DNA of 64,000 bases from Taeniopygia guttata. Taxonomy: Eukaryota; Chordata; Aves; Passeriformes; Estrildidae. The notes below the pieces were generated by a model. The model searched no databases and had not been told where the DNA came from. It worked only from the letters and a program-made list of their open reading frames with translations. Shown piece after piece: positions 9,739 through 22,616 of the stretch (within the stretch, counting starts at the first letter, position 1; each line of letters opens with the position of its first letter). Both the position numbers and the translations under genes were made by a program. The stretch lies in NCBI RefSeq assembly GCF_048771995.1, contig NC_133063.1:5716001-5780000 (forward strand). Reading direction: 5' to 3'.

Positions 9739-9813
<75 letters not shown>

Positions 9814-12800
9814 TTTGCAGGAGGAGTTGGATCCTGAGCTGTTTTCTCCAGCTCATTTTCAGAGCATTTAAGCAGCTGAAAGTGGGGTTGCTTGGTGCTT
9901 GAAGCCATGATGGAAGTTCTCCTGTACAAGAGAGTGCAGTCCCATCTAACTGGCCCATTTGACTTGAGTTTGAACAATTAGAATGCCATTTCTCTGCAGA
10001 TGATTTCTCCTTAGTGCATCTGGCTCCAGAGCTGAATGGAGAGGTTACCTGTCCCTGACACTGCTGTCTATCTGCAGAGCCCAAAACAGACCTCTGAGCC
10101 TCCTCTGGATGCATGTCTTCCTGAAGAAGAGGCCAAAGGGGAGGAAGATTCCCACCAAAGTGCACCTGCTGCCACTGCAGGGCCTGAGCATCCAGCATCA
10201 GTAAGTGGCAGCTCTGGCTAGTCCTGTGGCTGGAGCAAAGCAGAGCTGCAAGTTTCTGAGCAGACAGCACCTGCCCTGCCTGGCTGAAGATGCTGAGGAC
10301 TGGAATCTTTCCAGCTCTCCCAGAGCACTTCCCCCAGCCTGTGAGGCCTGGAGAAGGGGTGTGGTACTTGGACATTTAGGCATCACTTTCCTACTGTTCT
10401 GACAGGGGCTGGGAATTTGTCTCAGCAAGAGACAAGAGGTAGCAATAGGATGTCTTTGGATGCTCCTGGGGTACAAGTGAGGCCCTTTGTGCCCAGGGGC
10501 TATGCAGGGTCCTTGTCCCCAGTGAAGAGAGCAGTGCAAAGGTGCAGTTCACAGCCTTGCAGTATATGAGGAGACACTGTCCCCAGGAGGGACCTGGCCC
10601 TCCCCACAGAACAGCCAAAGTCAGGAGCTAAAGGAACAGCTGAGATGCAGCGAGGCCTGTAGCTGAAGAGACGTAAGGCTCTGAATGACAGGTTCTTTCC
10701 TGACCCTCCTGCTGCTTTCTGTGCACAGAGCAAAAGGGCAGCGCCAGCACCTGCTCCGGCTGCCTCTGCACCCGAGGAAGAGGCTGAAGAGGAGGAAGGT
10801 GCCAATGAACCTGCCCCTTCTGTCAGCCCACAGCCTGAGCAGCCAGCATCAGTAAGTGCCTGTTTGGGTTAGCAGTGTCTTTGGTGACATTTTGTCCCTC
10901 ATGTAAAAGCAGGGCTTGGGTTCAGGGCCGTGAGCTGGAGAAGTGGGCTGCAAAAGCTGAGAGGTGAAGAGCCCTGGATGTGGCCAGCAGCATCTTCCTC
11001 AGGGCTTGCATTTGAAATGAGATCGGAGGGGCATCTCTGCCAGGCACATTTGTGACCCAAATTAATTTCTTGTCCCAGAGCTCCAGCTCCTCTGTCGTGG
11101 CACCTGCACGAGCTGCAGCTGAAGAAGCCTCCAGTGCCCACGCTGGAAACTCAAGCAGGAGCAGCTCGTGCACCTGGAGCACGACTAGTTCCTCTGGCAG
11201 CATGGAGCTGCTGGGAGAGAGGACAGAGGACAAGTGCCTGGCCATGCTGAGTACGTCCTTTGTGACCCTTGTGTGCCGCAGCAGTGCCTGGTGTGTGCAT
11301 GTGTCAGCAAGAGCTGTCCCAGCTCCTGTTCCTCCTCAGCTGAGTGCCAGCTCCTGAGGCCTCCCCACAGGAGCTGTTGCTGTGCTCTGAGGTGGGGAGG
11401 GATCGCTGGGCTGCTGCTCCTGCCTCGGAGGGCAGCTGGGCCTGGTTTGGCCTTGCCTGAGCTTCCCTCTAGGCAAAAGGCAGAGCAGAGATTGTTTCTG
11501 GCTGAGCAGGAGGCTGTGACCGAGCAAATGAGGAGGCCTCCAGGAGCTCCTGTGGGGCCCAGCTGCTGTGGGGCAAGGCCAAAGTCATCTTCAGAGCTCA
11601 GCCTGTCCTAAAAGCTGAGGGACCTCATTCCTAAGGCCCATCACAGTAGGGTAGAACATCAGCTGCTGCTCTTGAGCGGCAGAAGGGCATTGTTTAGGCA
11701 AAGTCCTGCTTCAAGCTGGAGTTCTTAGCTTTGCTGGAGGCACTTTGCAATATTCTTCCTGTTCTGGAAAGGGCAGCTGTTGATAAAAATGGATTCCAGA
11801 ACCCAAGATGCCTTGCATGTTTGCAAGGATTAAATCTTTTGTTGACTGTCCCAGAGTCTTCATTGCCCGAACAGAAAGGTTGTGTTTGTCCTGCTGCCCT
11901 TAATGTCTGTAGGCAACAATCACTTCTCTTGCTTACACTTTTCTGTGCCCTGTCTCTTCTGGCTGTTTCTTGATGTGCTTAGATTTTAGTTTAGACTTCT
12001 AGTTTTGGACAGGCCATCTGTGCTGCAGGGCTGCTTGTCCTGCTGCTGTTGTTTTTAAGGTGGTGGTGGTGTGGTGGTGTTGTTGTTTCCTGAGGGAGTG
12101 AGTTGAAAGGGCGCAGTGTCCCAGAGAGTGGGGCTGCCTTTCTGATCTGCTGCACGGTGGGATCTCTTTTGAAGGGAGCATCTTTCCTTGGGATTTTTAC
12201 AGAGATGCTGGTGAGCGAGGGAGATCCTGAGGCTAAATACACAGAACTGGAAACAATTGGCAGAGGGTGAGTGCAGCCACAGTTCCTTCCATATACTGTT
12301 TGTCCCTGGACTTTTTTCCTCTTGTACTGCGGAGTCCTGCACTTGCAGGGACTAAAGGACTTCTTCTTTCTCTGCGGCCGTTTTGTTTCTAGGGGTTTTG
12401 GCACGGTGTGCATGGCACTGGAGATTGCCACAGGGGAAGAGGTAAGCGTCAAGCAGCGCCACAGCTTCTGCAGAACTGTTTTAGGACAGCATTTGATCTG
12501 TCATGTCTGGAAGAGTTTGCTTTGTTGCTGTGAAAGGGAGAATGCCAGTGGAATGATCAAGCCCCCTAGAGGTGGTCCAGCAGTTTTGCTCCATGTTTTC
12601 TAGCAGAAATTGACTTTCTGCTTGCAAGAGGTGTGTGAATGAAAATGGGGATGATCAAGTAAAGCCATGGGGGAAGTCTGTGGGAACGGTGAGTGTTGTT
12701 AGAGCTTTGAGGTGGACAGCATAGACCATGTTTCTGCCAGGTTTCCAAGGCAAAGGCTATCTGGCTCTTTGTCCTGGGAGGTGCCCAAGCAAGCGGTCTG

Positions 12801-15800
12801 ATGTCCAGCCACAAGGCAGCTTGGCCCAGCCCAGCTCTGTCACCCCATCATCACTGTCTCTGTGTTCCCCTGGTGGTTCTGTGCCACCAACTTTGGTTCA
12901 TGTTTTCCATGTTGTTTTAGGTGGCCATAAAGAAAATAAGTCTCCTGGAAGAGAGCAACAGCGAGGTGTGCCTGAATGAAATCCAGATCATGCGTGGCAA
13001 TAAGAATGCCAATCTTGTGACCTTTGTAGACAGGTGAGTGGTTCTGCTGTTCTGCCATGAAAGGTCATTCACATCCTGCAAGCCAGAAGTTCAACCACTC
13101 CTTTGGTGGCTGGCAGAGGATGGAGCTGTTAATTCCTGCTTCGGGGCTGATCTACAGCGTCCTGGGAGGAGATTGCATTGGGGCTGCGTTCATCTTTGCT
13201 GGCATACCTAGTTTGAAGTGTGCTTTCAAAGACCAGCCTTGGCCCTGTCTCACTGAGCCAACAGCCTCAAAGTTACTGTCCTCTCTCCACATGGTTTCAT
13301 TTGTTTTGGCAATTGATTTTTTCCCACGGGTCTCCAGTGCTGACAAAGCGCTGTAGATTGTATTTCCCTTGGCCTGTTGCATTGGTGTGGATACCAAGCA
13401 GCCTTTAGACTGCATAGAGTTCAAGCCCTGTAGAGCATTGTGAATGACTATTCCTCCTGTCTTCCTCTGAGAGAGACACAGGAGCAAGAATCCATCAGGT
13501 CATGTACGTGCACACCTTCATCTCCAGGCTGTTGTTTCCTCCTTTCAGCTACCTGGTGGATGAGGAACTCTGGCTGGTGATGGAATACATGGACGGAGGT
13601 TCTTTACACGATGTCATTAGGGAGACTCATATGGCAGAAGGAGAGATAGCAGCTGTCTCTCGGGAGGTAAGGGATGGCGCTTGTGCTTCCCATGGCTTGG
13701 TCGGGACGGCCCTTCCAAATGGGTGATAAGGAGAGGAGAGATTTCCCCTTCCGAGCTTCCTTTCTGCCTTTCTATTATGCCTGGCAGTAGCAAGAGCAGA
13801 TGAAGTGCCTGGCAGTGTGCCTGCCCTTCTTCTAGTGTGTTTGTGTTTGCCTCTCTAAAGCTTTGCCTGGAGCCTGTGAGTGCTGCATTCCTTCCCCACA
13901 AGAGCAAAGTGGCTGGTGGCACCATGTTGAGCAAGTGGCAAAGACAAAGAGATCCTCACAGGACTCTCACAGAGCTCAGCCTCAAAGGAGAGCCTCGCAC
14001 CCCAAGTGGTGTTTGCAAAAGCAGACACTGTTGTCTGGCTGCAGAGAGTACAGGCACTGCAGCTGTGCACCTCTAGTCTGTGTTTGCAGGGCACTGGCCA
14101 GAGCAACAATTGCCCTTTCCCTTTCAAAAGCAAACAGCCACGCCCTTAGAAAAGCTCTGCTGTCCTCCTCTTGGAGCAGCCAGCTCTGCTGCCTTTGCCA
14201 GCAGCCTGGCCTGCCGTGGCTCACCAATCCCCAGGAAGTCAGTCTTGCAGGTGTGCCACTGCCCTGCTTGTGGGACGCAATCCACTCAGGCTCGTGTTTC
14301 TTTTTCCTCTCTCAGTGCCTGCAAGGCCTGGATTTCCTTCACTCCAAGCAAGTGATCCACCGAGACATCAAAAGCCACAACATTCTCCTGGGCTTGGACG
14401 GCTCTGTCAAGTTGGGTGGGTGTTGCTGGCCAGGCTCAGCCGTGGCGGGCTGCGGTGTGGGGCTGCCTTTGGGTGCTGCCGGTTCCCTGGTGCCTGTGGC
14501 AGTGCAGGCTGCCCTGCTGCGAGCGCAGAGCACAGCCACAAGGTGCAGGGAGCTGTAGCTGGGCAGAAGGGGTCAGGAGTGCCTTTGGCTTGTGTGTGTC
14601 CCTTCCCCAGCAAGGCAGCAGCAGTCTAATAGCTTCAGGGGACTAAAAGCCACTGCCTGAAGTCGGGGGCTTTTGCAGAGTGGCCAATTGCGTATTTCCT
14701 CAGCTGCAGGCTCGAGGAATAGCAGCATGCCCCTGGTACAGCTGGATTCCACACTGCCTTCTTAGACATTGATTCAGTGGGGAATTCTTTTCTTTGCTTT
14801 CCTTTTTCACGCTGGCTTGATGTGAGTGTTTTTTCTCCTCAGCTGATTTTGGCCTTGCTGCTCAGCTCGCCGCTGAGCAGAGCAAACGGAGTTCAGCTGT
14901 TGGGACTACTCACTGGATGGCGCCAGAAATTTTCACAGGGAAGCCCTACGGCGCCAAAGTGGACATCTGGTCCTTTGGAATTGTGGGGATCGAGATGGTG
15001 GAAGGAGAACCTCCTTACCTGATGAACACCTCTAGCACGGTACGCTGCAACTACCCTCAGATGCTCCTGTCACTCTGACTAAATCTACTCCCATTCTGCT
15101 GCCTGGGAAGCTTGCTAACACCTGACAATGATAGGTGCCAGGCTGCATAGTCTCTTATGCTTCTTGCCCAGATGATCCCCTTGGCATTTCATCATGAATA
15201 GCACAAGAAAATCACAATGCCTTTTCCTTGATGGAAGCTTTGCCTAAGAGATCAGTGAGCAGCTTTACCTAAAGGAGCAGTGAGCTGCATTTTATGGGAG
15301 GAATCCTTGGAAATAGTACAGTTAGATTAAAGTCTGTCTTCCACCTCGCCTGTAGAGCTGGTGTCAGTGCTGAGAGAAGCAAAGTGTGCTGCTGCTGATG
15401 GAGTTGCTCCTAATTCCATCAGCCAATGAAATCAGGGGTCAAGGCAAGAGCCTTTGCATGTTGGACTGGCTACGGCTGCCTCTGGCTTTGGGTTCTTTTA
15501 GTAGGGGTAGGAAAGGTATCTCCCTCCCTCTGGCAGGGAGTAAAGAGCCACTGGGGAGTGGAGCTTGTCCAGTGGGGTCTGTGTGAGCAGTTTGGGGTGT
15601 GAAGGAGACAGGTGGAGCGTGGCATTTCCTTCTTCTCCAGGTTCAGCAGCTGATCAGCACCAGGGGCACCCCGAAGCTGCAGAAGCCCAGGCAACAGTCG
15701 GCTTGGCTGCGAGACTTTCTGTGCTGCTGCCTGGAGACGGACGAGGACAGGCGCTGGTCTGCCCAGGAACTTCTGCAGGTAAAAGGCAAAGCGGCTGCCG

Positions 15801-16256
15801 GGTGCACCGGCCGCCCGCTGCCAGGGGCTCCTCGTCTGCTCAAGTCCAAGGCGGCAGATGGGCCCTGCTCCTGAGAATCTCCAGTCTGGGGGCTTTTCAA
15901 AGGAAAACAGAGGAGAATCCTGGCCTGGCATGGGTTGGAAGGAGCCTTTCCAGGTCGCCTAGACCAAATCTCCTTCAGCTGAAGCCATCTGGGTTAATGG
16001 ATTTGTGGGATTGGGAGCCATGTTTGGCTCATGTAGCATGGTCCTGGATGTGGAGACAGAGGTGCACAGAATGCCCTCCTTTGTGTATTTTTCTGCTTGC
16101 CAGAGAAAGCCAGTTTCAGCCTGTGAGGTCAGTAGATATTAATTTCTTCTTTTTCTCTTTGGGCAGCATCCTTTTGTAACCTCAGCCAAGCCGACCTCCA
16201 GCCTGACGCCTCTGATCATGGCAACGCAGCAGTTTATGGCCGACAGGAGATACTAG
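8579..16256 (+). CDS. PAK3-like serine/threonine kinase A, 13 coding exons, 466 aa
   Basis: Coding exons: 8579-8654, 9577-9614, 10078-10200, 10729-10851, 11079-11250, 12203-12266, 12393-12441, 12921-13033, 13549-13666, 14316-14415, 14843-15039, 15641-15778, 16167-16256. All borders are GT/AG and the phases join into 1401 nt without a stop. The kinase domain (about residues 190-445) has the glycine loop GRGGFG (197-202), catalytic Lys219 (VAIKK), HRDIKSHN with Asp309, DFG 327-329 and APE 352-354. It follows PAK1/3 closely; the activation-loop phosphothreonine position is Ser343. The N-terminus is unrelated to PAK3: a hydrophobic start (residues 5-24), then acidic and Ser-rich exons, with no CRIB motif. 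The ATG sits in a good context (GCCATGG). A full-length, probably active kinase freed from Rac/Cdc42 control is the simplest reading. Confidence 0.9.
9740..9811 (+). repeat. (CAG)24 microsatellite in intron 2, unit A
   Basis: A pure run of 24 CAG triplets lies between exons 2 and 3, so it is not translated. Unit B has 27 triplets and unit C 17 with one AAG interruption. The run makes long poly-Ala, poly-Leu and poly-Ser frames that are not genes. Confidence 0.95.
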
Positions 16257-16343
16257 CCCTGCAGGAGGCCATTGGTGTTTTTTGTAGTTTCTAGTTTCTA
16301 GCTGATAGCTCATAGTTTCTAGTTTGTTTAGATTGATAGTGTA

Positions 16344-16349
16344 AATAAA
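16344..16349 (+). terminator. Polyadenylation signal, kinase gene A
   Basis: AATAAA lies 88 bp after the stop codon in a TTTCTAG-rich 3' UTR. The equivalents are at 36235-36240 and 59648-59653. Confidence 0.8.
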
Positions 16350-19300
16350 TACGATTATACATAAAACCTTTACTGTGCTGGAAGTCTCCCTTTGTTCTCA
16401 CCCTGTGAATTAGCTCTAAATTTGCTTCTGAATGGTCAGGTGTTTCCTAAATGTGGGAAAAGCCATATATGGGGTTTGTGGCATGGTCTGGAAGTGGGCA
16501 AAGGTCTTCTGACCTTGGTGCCTCCAGGCCAAAACCTCTAGTGGAGAGACAGGCTGGCAGCAGTGACTAGAGGAGCAGAGTGGGACAAAATGGTGCAGAG
16601 GAGTGGTGTCAGTGCAGGGCATGCTGCTGTGGCTGTGGTTGTGTTGCAGCTCTTGGGAAAGGTTGGGAGTGTCTGTGCTGCTGTGGGCAGAGGGGGAGGG
16701 TGCCGGGCTTCTCCACAGGCTCGGGCACAGGTGAGCGTCCAGTGGGAAGGCAAGTTCTGCCACGGGAACTAAGGCCAACATGTGGGAGTGAAGACTTGTG
16801 TAGTTTGGATCTGCGTGAGCCACTGTGGAGGCCTGTGGGCCTGCTGGAGGACTTCTTGGGGCTATGCCCTGAAAGAATGTCCCCTAGACTTTAACCTTTC
16901 CCTTATCATGTCCCCTAGATTTTAGCCTTTAACGTTTCCCATGGACTCCGGTTTTTCATTTCAATGTACATTGTTACATTATTAGTGATATATAGTGATC
17001 ATATAGTGATTATTGAAAATCATTTACTGTGCGATGTTTGGTGGCAATTGGTGGTATATTTGATGGTCATTTCAGTTTAAATTTTAGTTGCACAATATTT
17101 CGCAGACTTTATTTCCCAGTTTTCGTTTTCACTGCCGCGTGTCCCTGAACCCACTATCCCTGAGAAAGACAGGACTGGAGATGCAACCTGCTCAAGAGCA
17201 CAGGCCAGCCACCAGCCATCTGCCATCTGCCCTCCTTTTCCGTGCCCATGCCAGGATGGCACTGGCAATGCCTCCCCGGATTCTACCCTAACCCACCTTG
17301 TGACAGCCCTCAACCCTGCTCCCGCTTCCCTGTTGTATTAGCAGTCCCCGATTTTTGTTGTAATTCATGTTTCAGAGATTCCCGATACAGGAGACCCTCA
17401 GAAGCCAGTCACCCCAGTTCTTTTAATTATTTAGGAAGGAGAGTCGGCACCCTCCGGACAGCCGGAGGAGTGACTCTGGTGCCCCACAGGAGACCAATGC
17501 TCGGCCCCACCATAAGGTCCTCACAGGCTGGTCCTCCCTAAAGCCTTCTCTTTTGGCTTGTGTGTTTGGGGGAGGGCACTGGGGGAAGGTGCCATCGCCA
17601 GTCCTTTTGATTTTCTCTTCTCTTTTGATTTATGGGTAAGTGAGGGGGAATGAATTGGCAGAGAGATGCCTGGGACTCGGGCCCTTAGAAGTGAGGGGAA
17701 ATGAATATTGCATTTACTTCTTGTTTAGTTATTCTCTGCAATCAGAACCCCCCTTTTTATTTTAGTTTTCAAGTTTAGTTAAAGTCTATGAAGTATTGTG
17801 TTGTTTTTAGTGAAGACAAGGTTATTATTTTTACTATGATTGTTATACCTTTCATTTTCAATAAATCCAAAAAGGGGGAGTTGTGGGAGCTTGTCCTGGA
17901 AGGGATGGGCCATGAAGTGGCCACACATCAGACATCAGTGAGCAACAGGAAACCTCGGGAGAAGAAAAGCCACAATGGATGACACCCAGAGAACTTCTGG
18001 TGAGCTTATCATAGAGAGTAAAGGACTCTGGGACCGACTGGGAGTGGCCATGCAGATCAACAGCCCTTGATTGGCCAGAAGGCTTCTGGAACTTTCTAGA
18101 ACACGCTGGTTCCAGGCCTTCCCCAGCACTGCTCAGCTGCAGCTCTGCAGCTCTTTGGCTTTGGACCAGCGTGTTTAACTGTCTTCTTAGGTTCTGGGGC
18201 TGGCTTCATCCCAGCATTCCATTCCTGCTCTGCCCTGAGGCTGGCTATTTTTTCAGGCTCCAAGGCAATTGGCAACTGATTCAGCTCCTTTTCTAGGTGC
18301 TTGGCAACACAGAGCTCTCTGAGTCAAACCTCCATGCATATGGATACCGGGCATGGTCCTGTACTGGGGTTTTCAAAGTTTCTTCTACCACAATTCATGT
18401 TTTCTCCACCAGTAACTGTGGACAGTGCTAGTTTTTCTCAGTCTCCGTCTCTCTTCAGGGCTGGACAAGCTTTCTATAGAAGCTTTTAGCAGGTCTGTCA
18501 GTAGAGAGCAGTTCACATCATTTTCTGCATGAGAGTCTATTACTTTTCTGCCAGAAGATAGCAGCCTTGACTGAAAATTTGTTTCTCCTTTATTATGTCA
18601 TGAGCAGTTACTGCTGGATCAAATGCCCATGTCACCTCAAGAATATCCTGCTCATTGCGCCAGTTCAAATGTAAGGCCCCAAAAACGTTTCTCAGTGAGA
18701 CACTTTAAAAGGACTTTAACTTGTTCACGAACTCTGATGTAGAAAAGCAGGAGAATTGCTGACAAGATGTTCTCAAGAGGTCGGAACAACACAAAAATCT
18801 TCCCTGGCAACTTTTGAAAATCAGAGAGCTTTGGCAAAACATTTAGAGCAGGATTCAATCAACATAAAGCATTCCATCAAGCATTATCTTAGCGTATTCA
18901 ACTTAACAAATTCCAAGCCTGATAGATTTTAAGTTACTGAAAAATATGCAAGAAAGAAATTCGAAGAACAAAGAGGAAGAGAAAATGAGAGAAAATATAT
19001 AGAAAAGAACCAACACATCTGCCATTCCTGGTTCCAATGGTGTTCAGCTAATAGAATTCCAAGAGGAGGTAGGGCAAAGACATGTGGTTGCCACATAGCC
19101 TGAGTTAAAATCCCTTTGGCTTTCCTGGGGCCTTCCCCCACATGGGGCTGCCACTCACGTGGCCATTTAGGAGCTGGGTTAGGGGTTCCAGACACAGGGG
19201 TGAGGCATTGCCTCCGCTGTGCCAGGGATCAGCAGCCACTGCTGGGCTAGGATAGAGGCCTGGGAGTGTGGGGTGTGCAGAGCAGAGCATCACCTCTCCA

Positions 19301-19668
19301 CAGCAAGGCTTGATCTGCCCCTTTCCCCACATAAGCACCTGAAATGTTTGGAGCCAGCAATCTCTAGCCTCTCACAACAAGGTTTCTGGGCTCCTGTGCT
19401 TCTTGGCTCTCAAGACTCCAAAGACTTGTGGCTGGATATTAAGAAACCTGCACTTTTATTGCTTCCAAAAGAGGCAGCATGAGGGTTTCTTTTTCTTTCT
19501 AAGACCTTCCCTTCTTTCTATGTTCTCAGCCTGAGATAGTCCTTGTAACGCCTCTCCTCTCTCTCCTTGTCCACAACAATGGAGGGGGGCAACAGAAAAA
19601 CCAATCTAAGAGAGGCCAGAAATGTTAGAAATGTTGCAATGTAGCAAGGAAAAAAAAAAAAAGCAGCA
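16350..19668. other. Non-coding flank of unit A; possible old ERV edge
   Basis: I see no supported gene in this 3.3-kb stretch. It contains a partial duplication around CCCCTAGACTTTAACC (16880-16935), shared with unit B but not C. A purine tract at 17869-17880 is followed by TGTGGGAGC (17882), which looks like the polypurine tract and LTR start of an old ERV, also present in units B (about 37760) and C (about 61141). A poly-A run lies at about 19650. Short frames on both strands are not preserved between units. Confidence 0.5.
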
Positions 19669-20058
19669 CTATTCAACAATAAAAAGAAAATTGTACAAAA
19701 GAGGTAATGACATAACTGACAAAGCTGAAGTGTCACATGGGGCCCCCGGAACAAGGAGAAGATGGTGAGGGCTTACAGAATGATTCTGATGGTAGATGGG
19801 CGCTGCTGGTGCTGCCTGGAGCAGCTGTGGGCCTGCAGTGGCAGTTTCCTGCTCCCTCTCTGCAGCACTGGTGGTGGCAGGGGCGATGGTGATGGGTGTC
19901 TCTCCCTGCAGAGCTCTGTTTGGCACTGCCGCTACCATCAGTCCGCCACGCTGGGCGTGTGCGTGGGAATCGGATCTGCCGCTCCACTGCCTCTTCCTAC
20001 CACCCTGCTGGGCTCCACTGGGCTTGGCGGGACTCCCTTTTGGCTTGGCTGAACTCAC
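19669..20058 (-). CDS. Unrecognised 129-codon ORF at end of unit A, doubtful
   Basis: It opens MSSAKPKGSPAKPSGAQQGG and is Lys/Pro/Ala/Gln-rich, then histidine-rich. The frame is open in unit C (62942-63331) with few changes. In unit B it carries an extra seven-residue repeat and is cut by the tRNA-Arg provirus (50630-50980). Overall conservation of the DNA alone could keep the frame open. No splice sites or domain are evident. A plus-strand AATAAA at 20352-20357, also conserved, instead hints at the end of a plus-strand transcript over the same segment. Confidence 0.2.
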   Translation of the reverse strand: MSSAKPKGSPAKPSGAQQGGRKRQWSGRSDSHAHAQRGGLMVAAVPNRALQGETPITIAPATTSAAEREQETATAGPQLLQAAPAAPIYHQNHSVSPHHLLLVPGAPCDTSALSVMSLPLLYNFLFIVE

Positions 20059-20455
20059 TTGGTATCAGTGTCACCAGTCTAGGCTGCACTGTTCTGCTGG
20101 AGCGGAAAAACAGTCCCACGTGCCACCCTGGCCCTGATGGTTTCAGTTGTGTGTCTGAGCTGTCACTTCCGTGCCACCATCTCAACCCCGTGGCCTAAAA
20201 AATACTGTGGAAGGACAGAAGTGGGAGGGAAATGGTGGTGGTGCTTTGGTCCCAAGGCCTCTCTGCTAGAGGGAGCCAGAAAGAAGGATCCCCCTTGCAT
20301 TTCTGGTCATGGCATTTCCCTGCTGAAATCACACCCATGGCTGTGATGTAAAATAAATAAACAGTGCTGAAAGATTCATGACCTGGTCTCTGTAGCTAGG
20401 AGAAACCTCTAAATGTAATTGAAGTAGTGCTTCTTCTTGTTTGCTGCTTTCGAGA

Positions 20456-22184
20456 ATGGAGAGTGTTGAAGTGGTTTTGACTGAGGGCAGCAAGAGGGGT
20501 GATCCTTCAGTGAAAGGAGGTTTTGTGAAATTATTTCTGTTGATTTGGGATGTTTTGAAGGATACAGAGAGTGGTCAAGATGGACGGGATACTAAGACTA
20601 ATCCATTGCACTATCCCCAGTTCTCCCTAGACCCCTTTCCCCACCGCACTCTCCTGTCCCCGCTTCCCCTGCACCGGGTAGACAGGGGGGAGCAGACCGT
20701 CCACAGAAGACGCAGGGTTGCCACCTTCTCCCTGGCTACCCCAGGTCCCCTCGGTACCTTCGCTCTGACAGTGTTGGTCATACTGTGAGAGACAATGTCC
20801 CTAACCCTTCTCCTAATCCCTCTTACCCTGTTAATAGTCCTGGTTGCTCTTAAGGAGGCTCTATTCCACCAAACCCTTTCCTTTTCCCACCAAACCCTTT
20901 CCTTAACCCCTTGGGAGAGGTACCACAAAATGGCTGCTGCCTGTTGACGCCAACTTTACCATCACAAGATGGCCGTCACCACGTGGTAAGTACTTCTTCT
21001 CCCCAGAATCCCTTTTTACCCCCTCCCACACACACCCCAGACTCTCTTCTTCCTTTCCCTAACCCCTCCTCTTCCCTTGCAGCAATTAGTCAAACCCCTC
21101 CCAGGTGCTATTGCACCGCTCCACCCACTGCACCACCCCTTGAGGTTGCGTCACCTGTTCCCACCCCTTTTCCCACAATGCTGACACCACCACCCTCTTC
21201 CTACGTCACTCCTGCGCAAGGCTCCACCCACCAGGACCCTGCCCATCACCTTCCTGTTTCCCACACCCCACCTTCCAGTTCCTACGGTGACATGGGGGGT
21301 GAGAGTGCTGGGCCTGGAAAACAGAAAGTGGACAACAACACCAATCCTCTGTTCCTGGCTCCAGTAACCTATAATGCAAGAGGGCAACACCCAAGATGGG
21401 AACCCCTCTTGTATGAGTTCATAAGGGAGCTCTGTAAAACCAAATGTGAATTCGGCCCTAAAAGTGAATTCTTTAGGAGCATTTTAAAGGCAACATTTAC
21501 CTCTAATACCATGGTCCCTTCCGATTTAAAGCATCTATTTAGTTGCCTGCTCCCTCTATCAGAATATAAAATGTGGGAAAGAACTTGGAAGAGATCAGCA
21601 AGGGACCTCCTTCTGGGTATTTTACAGAGCGCCGATTATGCCACTGACATAGAAAAAGAAGAAATTACCATAAACCACCTTGTTGGTGAGGGTGACTGGA
21701 GCCAGGCTCAGAAGCAGGCTGCAGGGATTCCTAGGGCTGTATTAGATCTTACAAAGGACACTGCAGAGCGGGCATTCCTTAGCATGCCCTCTAAGGAACC
21801 TGTTATATCATATATTGCTCTTAAGCAGTCTGTTGCAGAGCCGTTTATTGACTTTGTGGACCAGGTGAGAGCTGCTGTAGAAAAGAGAGTGGAAGGGCAG
21901 GAGCTACAAGATCAGCTCATACTCGAGATCGTCACCACCAATGCCAATGAAGATTGTTGGTGGATCATCTTGGCACTCCCAGTGTCCCCTCCTCCGACGC
22001 CTGATCAACTTCTTGAGGAGTGCACGAGGAAGGCCACCCTGATGGCTGGGGATGTGGTGAAGAAGCCATGGGAAAGGTTGCGGCTTTGACATTGGTGGCC
22101 CCGAGGCCTCCAACATCGAGGCCTTTTCCACCCAAACGCTGATGTTTCCATTGCAAGCAGGAGGGCCACTTTATCAGCCAGTGC
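20456..22184 (+). pseudogene. gag: Betaretrovirus-like gag, disrupted
   Basis: A first frame (20456-20788) starts MESVEVVLTEGSKRGD and may be matrix. A second frame (20911-22089) has a proline-rich linker, then a capsid with a major-homology-like region (IDFVDQVRAAVEKRVEGQ), ending in TGA. A zinc knuckle of CX2CX4HX4C form (CFHCKQEGHFISQC, 22143-22184) follows in yet another frame. At least two frameshifts therefore break the polyprotein. Capsid and knuckle put the element in class II (ERVK-like). Confidence 0.8.
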
Positions 22185-22616
22185 CCCTTCCTAGGAATGG
22201 CACCTCCACAAGGGGGGAAAACAGGGGAGGGGAGACCTTAGACCAGCCAAAAAACTAACTGGGGAGCATGGACCTACCCCATGCAATGATATAAATAGGG
22301 TAGGTCAAAGTGTTGCCGTGAAGGCTGCTGTGCACCATATCGTACTCGGTATCAGCAGCCAAGTGTATGCCACAGACAAAACAGAACCATACAGGCTCAG
22401 ACTTACTAAAGCTATTCATTTTTCCAAGAAGGATCGGCACTTCATTACCGCAACAGCAGAGCTTCTACCCCACATTTGAGACTGTGAAACTCGCAGGCAG
22501 AACGACCTTCTGAACTGCAAATACCTTGTCACTGGGGACACTAAACACACCCCACATGTGATAGAAATCCCTCCTGCAATCCTCTCACTTGACCCTAGGA
22601 CCTTCTATCTCATGGT

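Larger units (their letters stand above)
4199..20451 (+). repeat. Tandem unit A (segmental duplication)
   Basis: The unit begins at GTCCAGCTGGAAGAAGCC and ends at GCTGCTTTC just before ERV copy 2. Without the provirus at 4316-8178 it is about 12.4 kb. Units B (27956-51388) and C (51389-63726) repeat it in direct orientation with a few percent divergence, including the kinase gene, the intronic CAG repeat, the non-coding flank and the final conserved segment. In exons 7 and 9-12 unit A is usually the odd one out. Confidence 0.93.

Noticed and set aside
9540..10375. Minus-strand frames with long poly-Ala or poly-Leu (also 29419-30053 and 52862-53676)
   Set aside because: They are readings of the intronic CAG microsatellite and run through introns and exons of the plus-strand kinase gene.
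16416..16823. 135-codon minus-strand frame, repeated at 36307-36714 and 59720-60127
   Set aside because: It lies in the kinase 3' flank, overlaps plus-strand frames of equal length, and is open only because the units are nearly identical. No domain seen.
18652..18858. Minus-strand frame with a hydrophobic segment (VLFRPLENILSAILLLFYI), neighbouring frame at 38432-38620 in unit B
   Set aside because: The frames differ between units because of indels, so no protein is preserved. A degraded unknown gene remains possible but cannot be supported.
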